Of a DNA stretch of 64,000 nucleotides, positions 25,730-35,346 are shown piece by piece. A program made the translations under genes and the position numbers. Within the stretch, counting starts at the first letter, position 1, and every line of letters begins with the position of its first letter. The notes under the pieces were generated by a model. The model searched no databases, was not told the origin of the DNA, and saw only the letters and a list, made by a program, of their open reading frames with translations. The DNA is from Alloalcanivorax dieselolei B5 (GTDB taxonomy: Bacteria > Pseudomonadota > Gammaproteobacteria > Pseudomonadales > Alcanivoracaceae): assembly GCF_000300005.1 (NCBI RefSeq), contig NC_018691.1, positions 1,426,001 to 1,490,000 of the forward strand, given 5' to 3'.

Positions 25730-28267
25730 CTAGTAGCTGGCGGGAGCGTATTCGAAGGTCCAGCCCGGCTTCTCCGCGATCTCGAAGGTATAGGTCATAC
25801 CGATCAGGGCATTACCCGGGTCATAGGCACCCTCGGGAAGCTCCGGGTCGGGGCCGACGTCACGCATGACCTCGTCGGCGTTGGCCGGTGCGGTGAGGAT
25901 GAGACTGAAATCGATGCTTTCACCCCGCCTGATGACCTGCCCTTCGGTGAGTCCGGAGAATTTTCCGGAGAAGGCTTCGGTACCGCTTCTTCTCGGCGCG
26001 CTGGCGTGAACCTTGATGATGGTGTAATTCCCACCAAAGGCGGTCAGCCGGTAGTTCTTGATGGCATTGTCGCCCTCGACGAGTTGAAAGGCGGTTATCG
26101 GAAACGAATTGTCGGCGTGATCCCAATAGGGGAAGGCGCGTTGCCGTGGGGCATCGCCGGGCATTCCGGTAGCGAAACCGCTTTGTGTGACACGGTCCCA
26201 GCTGTTTATCTCACCGGCCGAGTGGTAATCCTCCAGTAAAAGACTGGGATAGTCAGCGCGTTGCACCGCGTTGAAGTTGAGGCTATGAGGCTCCGAAGTA
26301 TCGATGCCGTCGCTGACGATGGCGGTGGCGGTGTAGGTGCCGGCAACGAGGGGTTTGCCCGCTGTGAAAGTGGCATCGACGCTGGCATCGGGCAGTTCGC
26401 TGCCAGCCGGTTGTTGCAGCGTCCACAAGTAATAGAGCGTATCGAGATCCGGATCCACCGCGTTTTGTGTATAGAGCAGAACCGGCTCGCTGCCATCATC
26501 GATCACGTAGGGCTGATCAGCATCGTTGAAGTGGGTGTTGCGACGGCGATTCACCAGATGATCGTTGTCGTTGCTGATGCTATCGATCACTGGCGGGTTG
26601 TTTTGCGACTTGACCAGGATTCTTCCGTAATAGGTGGAAGTGAGGTTGCTGGTCACACCATGGCTGTCGGTAACGGCCAGAATAACGATATAAACACCGG
26701 CCTGGTCCGCGACGATGCCGGCGCGGGCGTTATTCAGCACCGTGCCGTCGGTTCGGGTCACGTTCTGGTACCGCAGTTGCGCGGTGCTGCCGTCGGGTTT
26801 GTCCAGCAGATGCCAATGGTAGGTCAGGGCGTTGTCATCGGGGTCGGTACTTCCGGAGCCGTCGAACCAGCCGGTCTGCCCCACCAGGATAGTTTGCGAG
26901 TCCACCGAGATACTTGGAGTGGGTGCGCGGTTGGCGCCGGTACGGGCGATGAAGGTACGGCGTACCGGCTCACTGTCGACCTCTCCGTCATTGACGGTCA
27001 TCTCCACCGTGTACTGGCCTTCCACGGTGGGTGTGAAACTGAATGAGCCTTTGCCGGTAAGGTCTTCCGCGTCGTAGCCCGCGGGGGTGCTGATCCATTG
27101 GTAGCGGCGATTGCTGCTGCCGATGTTGGTGCCATCGATGTCGTAGGAACTGCCGCTGGACCAGACCGTGCCGCCCAGCTCCACTTCATCGGTGGGCACC
27201 GGAGCAATAAAGCCGACACGGGGTTTGCTGTAGAAGGAAGCCACCGGTGGTGTATTTTCCGCACTTTCCGGTTTGGTGACGGTAATGCTGGCGGAACTGA
27301 GGTTGCTGATGGATGTGCCGTCGTGGACGACCAGGTAAGCGGTCCAGGTACCGGCGACATCCGGTGTCAAAGTGGGGCTTGCGGTATCGTGTCCCTGCAA
27401 GCCGTTGTCCAGCGTCAGCTCTGATCCATTGGGTATCCAGATGGCGGCGGGAGCGGCGTCATTACCCGGGCTCATCAGGTACCAGCGATAGCTGAGCTGG
27501 TCGTTGTCGGCATCGCTGCTGCCGGTGCCATCCAGGGTCAGGGTTTGGCCGCGCTCAATAGTGTAAGGGCCGCCGGCATCGGCCATCGGTTTGCTGTTGG
27601 CGTTTCCGGCGACAATGGTGACGGTCAGAGGCGCGCTGGTTTTTTCCTGGTAGCTGACCGTCAGGATGGCGGTGTAAGTACCGGCCACATCCGCGTAGAA
27701 GCTGGTCAGGCCGGTGCCGGTTTGTGCCAGTGATGCGGTACTGCCGGTGGGCAGATCCTGCAGATGCCAGTTGTAAATCAACTGAGCGGCGTCACCACCG
27801 GTAGGCGGTACACTGCTGTTGCCGTCCAGCATAACGGTGGTGCCGATCAGCACATGGTGCTCGGTTTCGGCGATGGCCACCGGGTCAGGATTGGTGGCGG
27901 TGATGATGACGGCGTCATGGCCGCTGTCGGCGGTGCCGTCGTTGACCACCAGATCCGCTTCGTAGGTACCGGGCAGATCGGTCACGAAGGTGGGTTGCGC
28001 CCCGGCCTCATCGGACAGCGCGGCGGTGCTGCCAACCGGTTTGCTGGCCAGGGACCAGGTGTAGCTGAGGGTGGCGCCGTCGGTGGGTGAGCTGCTTTGC
28101 GTGCCATCGAGGGTGACGGTGGTGCCCATTTCCACGGTCTGATCGGGGCCGGCGTTGGCGATGGGGCGGGGCGTGGAATCACCTCCTCCGCCACCACCTC
28201 CGCCGCCACAGGCGGCCAGCAGTAAAGAAGCGCACAACAGGGCGCAGAGTGTTTTCAGGCATTGCAT
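25730..28267 (-). CDS. PKD-repeat lipoprotein of receptor cassette 1
   Basis: An 845-residue lipoprotein: signal MQCLKTLCALLCASLLLAAC with a clear lipobox, then a poly-glycine linker (nine Gly). About six PKD/Ig-like beta domains follow, each with an aspartate/glycine-rich strand such as ANAGPDQTVEMGTTVTLDGT and SYTWSLASKP, then a C-terminal module of about 150 residues without PKD features (GGNYTIIKVHAS, LTEGQVIRRGESIDFS). That module recurs in the second cassette's lipoprotein. It lies 30 bases after the receptor gene. I infer a surface or periplasmic partner that hands ligand to the receptor; this is not an established family function. Confidence 0.85.
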   Translation of the reverse strand: MQCLKTLCALLCASLLLAACGGGGGGGGGDSTPRPIANAGPDQTVEMGTTVTLDGTQSSSPTDGATLSYTWSLASKPVGSTAALSDEAGAQPTFVTDLPGTYEADLVVNDGTADSGHDAVIITATNPDPVAIAETEHHVLIGTTVMLDGNSSVPPTGGDAAQLIYNWHLQDLPTGSTASLAQTGTGLTSFYADVAGTYTAILTVSYQEKTSAPLTVTIVAGNANSKPMADAGGPYTIERGQTLTLDGTGSSDADNDQLSYRWYLMSPGNDAAPAAIWIPNGSELTLDNGLQGHDTASPTLTPDVAGTWTAYLVVHDGTSISNLSSASITVTKPESAENTPPVASFYSKPRVGFIAPVPTDEVELGGTVWSSGSSYDIDGTNIGSSNRRYQWISTPAGYDAEDLTGKGSFSFTPTVEGQYTVEMTVNDGEVDSEPVRRTFIARTGANRAPTPSISVDSQTILVGQTGWFDGSGSTDPDDNALTYHWHLLDKPDGSTAQLRYQNVTRTDGTVLNNARAGIVADQAGVYIVILAVTDSHGVTSNLTSTYYGRILVKSQNNPPVIDSISNDNDHLVNRRRNTHFNDADQPYVIDDGSEPVLLYTQNAVDPDLDTLYYLWTLQQPAGSELPDASVDATFTAGKPLVAGTYTATAIVSDGIDTSEPHSLNFNAVQRADYPSLLLEDYHSAGEINSWDRVTQSGFATGMPGDAPRQRAFPYWDHADNSFPITAFQLVEGDNAIKNYRLTAFGGNYTIIKVHASAPRRSGTEAFSGKFSGLTEGQVIRRGESIDFSLILTAPANADEVMRDVGPDPELPEGAYDPGNALIGMTYTFEIAEKPGWTFEYAPASY

Positions 28268-28297
28268 GGATCGTTCTCCATTAAGTTGTGCAGATAA

Positions 28298-31051
28298 TCA
28301 GAATTTCATTGTCAGGCTCAGCCGCGCGGTGCGGCCCGGCGCCGGCACCAGGCCAAGACTCAGGGCGTCCAGGTAGTACTGGTCGGTAAGGTTGTCGATG
28401 TTGAAATCGATGATCAGTGACTCGTCGTATTGCCAACTCGCGTACACATCCACCAGGCGGTAGTCGTGCCAGGGCACCGGCTGGTTAAAGCCGCGCGAGG
28501 TGTCGTCGTTGAATGGCGGTGTGGGTGTGCGTTGGCCCATGAAGGTGACGCGGGAGCCGATGTCCAGACGTCTTTTGAACAAGCGCGCGCCGAGGGTGAC
28601 GCTGGCGTGCCACTTTGGCGGGATCATGTTGTTGAAATAGGAGTTGGCCACGCCGTAGTCATTGCAGCGTTCGCGCCGATAACTGCCGTAATGGCAGACC
28701 TCGATATGATCGTATTTGCTGCCGCCAAGTTTGGTATAGGCAAAGCCGGCATCGTACTCCAGGGCCAGCTCGGTGCCGTGCAGTGTCACGCTGTCAATGT
28801 TGCGCATGACGAAAATCTGGTTCCCTTCCTCCCAGAGATTCTGCGAAGTGCGCGTCAGATAGTCGTGGGTGACATTGCGGAAACGTGACAACTTCAGTGC
28901 CAGACGGTCATCGTTCAAGAACAGATCGCGGCGCAGAATGTTCATGCCAATCTCTTTGTTGACGGCGCGCTCGGGCTTTAACGGCACATCGAGCGCCGGT
29001 TGTACCGACCAGCCCTGAGTGGCCTCGAACAGGCTGGGCATTCGCAGGCCTTCGGCGTAGCGGGCGTAGAACTGCACGCCGTTCATCCAGGGCTCCCAGG
29101 TCAAGCTGGCCACCGGAGCGCTGCCGCTGTTACGGGTACGGTAACGAATCGGATCACAGGCGCCGTCGCCGTTGTTGTCCACGCAGAAGACGCTTTCCAC
29201 GTAAACGGTCTCGATGACGTTGCCGTCGTCGTCGTAGAGGTTCTCTTCCCGGCCTTGCGGTACCACCAGTTTGTGATCGTCGGTTTCCGCGCGCAGGTAA
29301 CGGATGCCCGCGTCCAGGGTCAGAGCGGGATGCGGTTGCCACTGCCAGTTGAAGAAGGCGCTCAGTTCAGTACGGTCGCCGATGCGGCCGAAACTGGCGT
29401 TACTGATCGGGGTGTCGTCGTCGCTGCTGGGAAGATCGGTATCGATTTCCTCTCTTTGCGCGGTGAAACCGTAGCTGAGGGTATGTTGCCCCCAGCGGTC
29501 GAACAGCGTCTCGTTGCCCAGATCGGCTCCCCAGCGGTCGTAGCGCTCCGGCCTGGGCGTGTCCGAAAAGCCCTCGTAAATGTCTTCGGAGTAACTGCGG
29601 TTTAGCGAGCGGGTGTGGGTGTGCCAGAGGTTGAAATCCAGATTCAGCCAATCCTGGTCCAGAGGGTTCAGGTTGTAGCGGCTGGTATAGGTATGGGCGG
29701 TGACGGTGCTGTTGTCGGTCTGTTTGATCTGCTCCAGCCAGATTAGCTGGGAGGGCATCAGCTCGCCGTATTCGCTGTCGTAGCGCTGGTAACCCAGTTC
29801 CCAGGTCTGATCGTCGCCAAGGTAGAGATTGCTTTTGAGCAGCAGGGTGTTGCTGCGATTGTTGCTGTTGACCACCCGTTCCTCGCCGCGAAAGCGTGCG
29901 ATGCCGTCGCGTACGGCGGTCACCTCGGTATAGAACGGCAGCTCGCGGTAACTCAGTTCCACTTCGGGTGTGGGGCCGTGGGCCCCGGTATAGTAGTTAC
30001 CCTGATTGCGTTGGGCGTAGGCGGCGATCAGATCGAAGTGCTCGAAGCGGCGCGCGGTGGCGATGCTGCCGGCCCAACCGCGCATGTCGAACAGCCCCGG
30101 CCGGTCCATGCCCTCCGGGGAACCGAATGAATCGGGCAGGGCGTGCTCGCCTTCACAAAGACTGGGTACCGCGCAATCCGTGCGATAAGTCCGGCCCGTG
30201 CCGTTCATGCCGGCGACGGTACCGGCCGGGGGCGGGGAGCTGCTGTTGCCCATGACGCTGCCACGAAGCCGGATGCCCCAGTCCTTGCCGGGCTTGATGA
30301 TGTCATTGGCACCGATGGTGCGCATGCTGACCACGCCACCGGTAGCGCCGGCGCCGTCGGCACTCATCACTGGCCCTTTTTGCACTTCTATTTCGGAGAT
30401 CAGGTCCGGGTCCAGATAGGTACGCGAGGAGACACCGGCATAGCCCCGGTAAACCGTGGTTTCCTGGCGGGCACCGTCGACCACCACCGGCACCCGCCCC
30501 TGACCCTGCATGCCGCGGATATTGATATCCAGGCCGCCGCTGTTACGGTTTTCGCCCACCAGTACGCCCGGGGTGCCCTGGAAAATATCGCCCACCGAAG
30601 TGCCGCGAAATCGCTCGATGTCTTTCTGCTCAATGACGTTGACCGAACCGGCGGTGCGGTAAACCTGATCGGCCTTGGCGGAATGCCCTTGCACCTGGAT
30701 TGGTTGCAAGGTGAAAGCATCGGAGGTGGCTTCCGGGATGGACTGGATGACCCAGGCGCCGTCGCCGACCGGAACAGCTCGCAACTTACTGCCACGCAAC
30801 AGCATCGACAGGGCTTCGGCGGGGCGGTAGTTCCCGGCAAGCGCGGAGACGTTGATACCCTGTACCAGACGGTCTTCGTAGGACACGGTGACGCCGGCCT
30901 GGCGCGAGTAAAGATCAAGAATATCCCCAAGATTCCCGGCGGGAAGACGGAACGCCACCACCTCGGAAGCCTGTGCCGTCGCCGGCATGGGCTGCCCCAG
31001 CCACAACAGCGTGGTGAGCAGAATCAGAAAGGACTTGAACGGTTGCGGCAT
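28298..31051 (-). CDS. TonB-dependent receptor with signalling domain, cassette 1
   Basis: A 917-residue outer-membrane receptor. After a signal peptide (ending near ATAQA) comes an STN signalling domain (VVAFRLPAGNLGDILDLYSR), then the plug (RFRGTSVGDIFQGTPGVLVG; NIRGMQGQGRVPVVVDGARQ) and a 22-strand barrel ending in LSLTMKF. The loop region EGLRMPSLFEATQGW...LKPERAVNKE resembles the FRAP/NPNL part of heme receptors but lacks the histidine usually found between these boxes. Three cysteine pairs lie in extracellular loops. The ATG at 31051 fits the signal peptide better than the one at 31078. Transducer type, controlled by the sigma/FecR pair upstream. Confidence 0.92.
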   Translation of the reverse strand: MPQPFKSFLILLTTLLWLGQPMPATAQASEVVAFRLPAGNLGDILDLYSRQAGVTVSYEDRLVQGINVSALAGNYRPAEALSMLLRGSKLRAVPVGDGAWVIQSIPEATSDAFTLQPIQVQGHSAKADQVYRTAGSVNVIEQKDIERFRGTSVGDIFQGTPGVLVGENRNSGGLDINIRGMQGQGRVPVVVDGARQETTVYRGYAGVSSRTYLDPDLISEIEVQKGPVMSADGAGATGGVVSMRTIGANDIIKPGKDWGIRLRGSVMGNSSSPPPAGTVAGMNGTGRTYRTDCAVPSLCEGEHALPDSFGSPEGMDRPGLFDMRGWAGSIATARRFEHFDLIAAYAQRNQGNYYTGAHGPTPEVELSYRELPFYTEVTAVRDGIARFRGEERVVNSNNRSNTLLLKSNLYLGDDQTWELGYQRYDSEYGELMPSQLIWLEQIKQTDNSTVTAHTYTSRYNLNPLDQDWLNLDFNLWHTHTRSLNRSYSEDIYEGFSDTPRPERYDRWGADLGNETLFDRWGQHTLSYGFTAQREEIDTDLPSSDDDTPISNASFGRIGDRTELSAFFNWQWQPHPALTLDAGIRYLRAETDDHKLVVPQGREENLYDDDGNVIETVYVESVFCVDNNGDGACDPIRYRTRNSGSAPVASLTWEPWMNGVQFYARYAEGLRMPSLFEATQGWSVQPALDVPLKPERAVNKEIGMNILRRDLFLNDDRLALKLSRFRNVTHDYLTRTSQNLWEEGNQIFVMRNIDSVTLHGTELALEYDAGFAYTKLGGSKYDHIEVCHYGSYRRERCNDYGVANSYFNNMIPPKWHASVTLGARLFKRRLDIGSRVTFMGQRTPTPPFNDDTSRGFNQPVPWHDYRLVDVYASWQYDESLIIDFNIDNLTDQYYLDALSLGLVPAPGRTARLSLTMKF

Positions 31052-31115
31052 CGAAACGGTTTCCTTTTCTCCGGCCATGTATTGTCTGAGCCGAACGAAA
31101 TCGAAAAACCCGTAA

Positions 31116-31136
31116 ACGAAAATGAGACTTTTTCGT
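31116..31136. promoter_or_regulatory. inverted repeat upstream of receptor 1
   Basis: ACGAAAA (31116-31122) and TTTTCGT (31130-31136) form a perfect seven-base inverted repeat around a seven-base centre, about 65 bases upstream of the receptor 1 start in the gap after fecR. It could be an operator, an ECF-sigma promoter element or an attenuating stem. The role is unknown. Confidence 0.35.
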
Positions 31137-31178
31137 GTGTAAGAGAAAAGGGATTATTACAAGGCCATAATGTTGTCG

Positions 31179-32192
31179 TCAGGCGTTCCCCAACGGCACG
31201 ATTTCGGCCCACCAGCGGGTGAAGTAGCGGACTTCCGCGTTGGCGGAGCGGGCCATGGCTTCCAGGGCGAGATCGGTGTCGCTGAGCTGGTATACGCCGG
31301 AAGCAAGGAAGTCTTCCAGACGGGAATCGCAGCGCAGGACGCCGGTGCGATAGCGCGACAGTTCCTCCAGCAGTTCCGCCATCGGCATGTTGCGAACGGA
31401 GAATATGCCGTCCACCCAGGCACTGTAATCGAAGCGCCGACCATCCACCGCGGTCAGACCGGTATCGCTGATGCGGAAAACCTGGCCACCTTTTACCTGC
31501 GCCGGTGAACCGGCCAGACGCGGCCGCACCGTGACGTCCCCTTCAATCACCTGCACCAGAGTATGTTGACGTTCCCGGCGCACCAGGAAGCGAGTGCCCA
31601 GCGTCGTCAAGGAACCCTGTGGGAAGTGCACTTGCAGCGGTCTCGCGTCCGTGGCGGTGTGCAGATGGATTTCGCCGCGGGACAAGTGCAGATGACGCTC
31701 GCTGTCATCGAAGCGTACTTTGATGGCGCTGTCGGTATTCAGCCAGAGACGGCTGTGATCCCGCAGAAGGTATTGATGACGCTCTCCGGTTCGTGTCGCA
31801 TAGTCGGCATCGAGACGTTGCACCAGGCCTTGGTCAACGGCCAGCCAGCCGAGGCTGGACAGGCCCAGCGCGGAACCGGTGATCACACTCAGAGCCTGAC
31901 GGCGGCTGAGCCGGCGCCTTTCCTCATCGGTCCGGTGTAAAGTGGTGCGCGCCAATGCCGGCGCCTTGCCGGCGGCATCGTGAAAGACGCTGTCCAGTTT
32001 GCCGAGACGTTGCCAGGCCAGTTCATGGGCGGGGTCGGCATCACGCCAGTGCCGGCAGGCTTCTTTATCCGATGTTTGCGCCAGGCCGGATTCCAGACGA
32101 ATGCGCCAGGCGATCGCGGTTTTGATCACTGACTCGGTCAGTGATGGCGCACTCTGGCCACCGTTTGACTGTTGATGGGTTCCGTCTCTCAT
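31179..32192 (-). CDS. FecR-family sigma regulator, cassette 1
   Basis: A 337-residue inner-membrane protein. The cytoplasmic N terminus has the FecR_N (DUF4880) features AIAWRIRLESGLAQTSD and CRHWRDADPAHELAWQRLG that bind the sigma factor. One membrane helix lies near residue 105-125 (ALSVITGSALGLSSLGWLAV). The periplasmic FecR domain has RDHSRLWLNTDSAIKV and GTRFLVRRERQHTLVQVIEG, then the C-terminal STN-like part. It relays receptor occupancy to the sigma factor. Its ATG overlaps the sigma stop (ATGA), so both are coupled. Confidence 0.92.
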   Translation of the reverse strand: MRDGTHQQSNGGQSAPSLTESVIKTAIAWRIRLESGLAQTSDKEACRHWRDADPAHELAWQRLGKLDSVFHDAAGKAPALARTTLHRTDEERRRLSRRQALSVITGSALGLSSLGWLAVDQGLVQRLDADYATRTGERHQYLLRDHSRLWLNTDSAIKVRFDDSERHLHLSRGEIHLHTATDARPLQVHFPQGSLTTLGTRFLVRRERQHTLVQVIEGDVTVRPRLAGSPAQVKGGQVFRISDTGLTAVDGRRFDYSAWVDGIFSVRNMPMAELLEELSRYRTGVLRCDSRLEDFLASGVYQLSDTDLALEAMARSANAEVRYFTRWWAEIVPLGNA

Positions 32193-32713
32193 AAATCCGG
32201 CCGCTCCACATAGGCGGCGGTGTAGCATTTGAGCATGGCCTTCGCCATGTACTTCTCCACCGACGACAGACTGATGCCGAGCCGCTCGGCGATCTTACGA
32301 TAGGGCAGACCGTCGAGGCGTGACATCAGGAAGGTTTTTTTCTCGATCGGCCTGAGGCCGTCGAGCAGATTGTCGATACGTTCCAGTAATTGCAACAATT
32401 CCCACTGGTCTTCGGGGGACGGTTGCTCCTGCTCGGGCAGGGCGGTCAGCAGGGCCAGGTAATTTCGTTCCAGTATCTGCCGCCGGGCCTGATCAACGAC
32501 CAGGTTGCTGGCGGTTTTCGCCAGCCAGGCGCGGGCGTTGCGGATGCCGTGCGGGAGTGCCGGACGATCCAGCAGACGCATGAACGTATCGTGCGCGAGA
32601 TCCTGGGCATTGTCGGCGCCCCGGGTGCGCCGCAGCAGCCAGCGGACCAGCCAGGCATGGTGGTCTTGATAGAGTTTGGAAAATCCCGCTTGTTCAGACG
32701 TGTCGCCATCCAC
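32189..32713 (-). CDS. FecI-like ECF sigma factor, cassette 1
   Basis: A 174-residue ECF sigma factor with region 2 (GADNAQDLAHDTFMRLL; NARAWLAKTASNLVVDQARR) and region 4 (GLPYRKIAERLGISLSSVEK then YMAKAMLKCY). It belongs to the iron-starvation FecI type. It starts with GTG after GGGGG. A Fur-like site lies about 60 bases upstream, so low iron should switch it on, and it should then transcribe the receptor gene when FecR signals ligand. Its sequence differs greatly from the sigma factor of cassette 2. Confidence 0.9.
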   Translation of the reverse strand: MDGDTSEQAGFSKLYQDHHAWLVRWLLRRTRGADNAQDLAHDTFMRLLDRPALPHGIRNARAWLAKTASNLVVDQARRQILERNYLALLTALPEQEQPSPEDQWELLQLLERIDNLLDGLRPIEKKTFLMSRLDGLPYRKIAERLGISLSSVEKYMAKAMLKCYTAAYVERPDL

Positions 32714-32771
32714 GGTCAGGTGCCCCCGGTTTTCCCAAGCCAGTACGAAGCAAAGAGCCCTACATTAGATG

Positions 32772-32790
32772 AAAGTGATTCTCATTACAA
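32772..32790 (-). promoter_or_regulatory. Fur-box-like site upstream of sigma 1
   Basis: On the minus strand the site reads TTGTAATGAGAATCACTTT, matching the core AATGAGAATCA of Fur-binding sites. It lies 60-80 bases upstream of the sigma gene's GTG, a normal promoter position. Confidence 0.65.
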
Positions 32791-32901
32791 TATGAAGGAT
32801 TGAGAACAACAAAGGGGGATAGCCGGTAGGGCAAGACGGGAGGACAGAAGTAGAGACGGACTGAAACCGGGAGCCGGGTGATTCCGGCTCCCGATGCTCT
32901 A

Positions 32902-35316
32902 TTACTCCATCTGTCCCGGTTCGCAGTCGGTCCACTGACTGAGAACGCCCCGGGAAGCTTCCACCCAGTTTTCGTAGACGAAGGTGGCCTGGGGGATTTC
33001 CTTGATCCGGAAGGAGAAATGGAAGCCTTCCGCCAGATCGTCGGTGCGGATGCAAGGGACCGGTGGCATCCAGGTGCTGAAGTTCAAGGTCTCGCCCTGT
33101 TTGATTACCTGACCTTCTCGCACTCCCTCGAACCAGGGAGTGAGACTCTCCAGGCCGCCGTTGATATGGCTGGCCGCCACATCCACCACGGTGTAGTCAC
33201 CGTCCACCGCGTCAATGGACCAGACTATCCTCCTGGGTTCCAGAACCGGACGCAGATGGAGGGTCGTGCCGTAGCCGTAAGGCGGGATGTTCTCGTAAGG
33301 CAACGGATGCAATAGCGCGTCTCCTTCGCTCCAGCTCTTCAGCAGAACCCCTCGGGCGTTTTCCATCGGCTCGATATCGACGTTGAAATCATAGGGCGCG
33401 GCGTCCTCGATGCCGTCGCTGGCGAGGTAACGGAACACATAGGTCCCGGGTTTGGTGAAAACGGCCCCACGGGTATTCGGGCAGTCGGCTTCACCGGGAT
33501 CGCTGGTGAAGTCGCCGCCTTCCGGTGCGCTGAGCATTTCCTCGTGGGTGTAGATCTTGTCGCCGTTGGCATCGACCACCAGCGGTGAAAAATGCAGGGA
33601 CATGCAAGGCAGCAACTGATAGAAACTTTCTCCTGGTGCCAAGCTGCCCCAGTTCCGTTTCCAAATGACGCGGCGGATTTCCGGCGGATTGTTGGCCAGT
33701 TTGGCGATACCGCTGGCCTCGGCCGGGCTGGCACCGGTCAAGCCGCGATCATCGCGGGCCACCACGCGAACGGTATAGGGGCCGGGCACATCAGTGAGTA
33801 CCCGGGCGCGACGATACTCCTGACTTTCCGGCTCCAGCACCGCTTCCACCACCGCCTGGCTGCCGTCCGGCCGGTCCGCCAGTTCCCATTCGAAGGTGAG
33901 CGGATCCAGGTTCGGATCACTGCTGCTGGCGTCGAAGATCAGCGCGTTGCCGACCAGCACGGATTGTGCCTGGGCGGTGACGCCGCCGGTGGCCGGACGG
34001 CCGTTGACGTTACCGATTTTCGCTTCCATGGTGGCTTCACGGGTGATGCTGTTGACGCCATCGGAAACCGTCATGCGCACGCGATAAAGGCCGACTTTGT
34101 CCAGCTTCTGGATTTTTTTACCGAGCGGTTCCCAGGCGCCGATGTCCACCAGCTCGGCGGTGCTGCCGGCGGGTTTTTCCAGTAGTTCGGCGTTGGTGAT
34201 CTGTAGCGGATCGCCTTCCGGGTCATAACCGATGAAGGTGAAATTGGCGCGCAGACCCACTTCCTGTTCGTTGTAGCTGTAGGAAGGGAAATAACCGGTG
34301 GCTTCGAGGTCGCCGATCGGCGGGTTATTGATGCTGCCGTCCTCCGGTCTTTCCACGGTGACGGTGACTTCCCGTTCCTCGCTCTTCCAGGTGCCGTCGA
34401 AAACAAAGAAGTCCAGTTTGTAAGTGCCAGCGGCTTCCGGAGTGAAGCGCACGATGTCGGTGGTGCGGCCCCGCAACGGCGGGATCGGTACACCGTCGGG
34501 CTCGGCGTCCGACCAGACCCACCGGTACTGCAGGGCGGCGCCGTCTGGGTCGTAGCTGTTACCGCCATCGAGCACCACCTCCTCGCCCAGGTTCACGGTG
34601 CGATCCTCGGCCACCGCCACCGGCGGTGCGTTACCCGCCGACACCGTGACCACCACATCGGCCGGTTCGCTGGCGACGCCGTCATGGCTGACCACCAGTT
34701 GCAGCAAGTAGTCGCCGGCGACGTCCAGATTCAGGGTGGCCAGGGCCTGGCCGGCGCCGGTGAGAAAACCGGCACTGCCATCGGGGACCTGTTTCAGCGT
34801 CCATTGGTAGGACAGTGTGCCGCTTTGTCCGGTCGGCGGCTGGCTGGCGCTGCCGTCCAGTCCCAGGGTTTCGGTGCCGAGCCGCACGCTGTGCCGGGGT
34901 GCGGTGATCGCCACCGGGTAGGGGCTGGTGGCGACCAGGGTGACGCGGGTCGGGGTGCTCTGGATGGTGCCATCATCGACCACCAGGCTGGCGACGTAGT
35001 CACCGGGAAGATCGGCGTTGAAGGAGGTGGTCGTGGCGGCGGCGCCGCTGAGACTGGCGCCGCTCTCGGCGGGTTGTGAGACCAGTTGCCACTGGTAGCT
35101 GAGCGTGCCGCTTCTGGGGCTGCTGCTGTTGCTGCCGTCCAGTTGCACTTCCACGGGGCCGTCGGCCAGCGAGAAGGTGGCTTGCGTCGGGGTCAGCACA
35201 TCAATATTGGCGGTGGGGCGGGCCGGGGCGTCGCTGCCACCTCCGCCGCCGCCTCCACAGGCGGTCAGCAGAAGTGCCACGACCAGCGTGCCGGGTCGGA
35301 GCAGAGAGGGTTTCAT
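32902..35316 (-). CDS. PKD-repeat lipoprotein of receptor cassette 2
   Basis: An 804-residue lipoprotein: signal with lipobox LLLTAC, a seven-glycine linker, then about five or six PKD/Ig-like beta domains (for example VEVQLDGSNSSSPRSGTLSY, GEEVVLDGGNSYDPDGAALQ). The C-terminal module carries GDYTVVDVAAS, VREGQVIKQGETLNFS and FRIKEIPQATFVYE, which align with the end of the cassette 1 lipoprotein. Cysteines at C-terminal loops (PCMSLHF, PCIRTDD, TDCEPGQ) may form disulfides. The ATG follows GGAG. It lies 30 bases after the receptor 2 gene. Function inferred as receptor partner. Confidence 0.85.
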   Translation of the reverse strand: MKPSLLRPGTLVVALLLTACGGGGGGGSDAPARPTANIDVLTPTQATFSLADGPVEVQLDGSNSSSPRSGTLSYQWQLVSQPAESGASLSGAAATTTSFNADLPGDYVASLVVDDGTIQSTPTRVTLVATSPYPVAITAPRHSVRLGTETLGLDGSASQPPTGQSGTLSYQWTLKQVPDGSAGFLTGAGQALATLNLDVAGDYLLQLVVSHDGVASEPADVVVTVSAGNAPPVAVAEDRTVNLGEEVVLDGGNSYDPDGAALQYRWVWSDAEPDGVPIPPLRGRTTDIVRFTPEAAGTYKLDFFVFDGTWKSEEREVTVTVERPEDGSINNPPIGDLEATGYFPSYSYNEQEVGLRANFTFIGYDPEGDPLQITNAELLEKPAGSTAELVDIGAWEPLGKKIQKLDKVGLYRVRMTVSDGVNSITREATMEAKIGNVNGRPATGGVTAQAQSVLVGNALIFDASSSDPNLDPLTFEWELADRPDGSQAVVEAVLEPESQEYRRARVLTDVPGPYTVRVVARDDRGLTGASPAEASGIAKLANNPPEIRRVIWKRNWGSLAPGESFYQLLPCMSLHFSPLVVDANGDKIYTHEEMLSAPEGGDFTSDPGEADCPNTRGAVFTKPGTYVFRYLASDGIEDAAPYDFNVDIEPMENARGVLLKSWSEGDALLHPLPYENIPPYGYGTTLHLRPVLEPRRIVWSIDAVDGDYTVVDVAASHINGGLESLTPWFEGVREGQVIKQGETLNFSTWMPPVPCIRTDDLAEGFHFSFRIKEIPQATFVYENWVEASRGVLSQWTDCEPGQME

Positions 35317-35346
35317 GAGCGGATCTCCGTGTCGGATGCGAAGCAA

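Noticed and set aside
26261-27046. 261-residue plus-strand frame within the PKD lipoprotein
   Set aside because: Antisense frame in repetitive beta-domain DNA; no start signal or recognisable family.
28160-28215. Poly-glycine coding tracts as microsatellite or phase-variable site
   Set aside because: The glycine codons vary in the third base (and the unit is a codon), so slippage would keep the frame; it is a normal lipoprotein linker.
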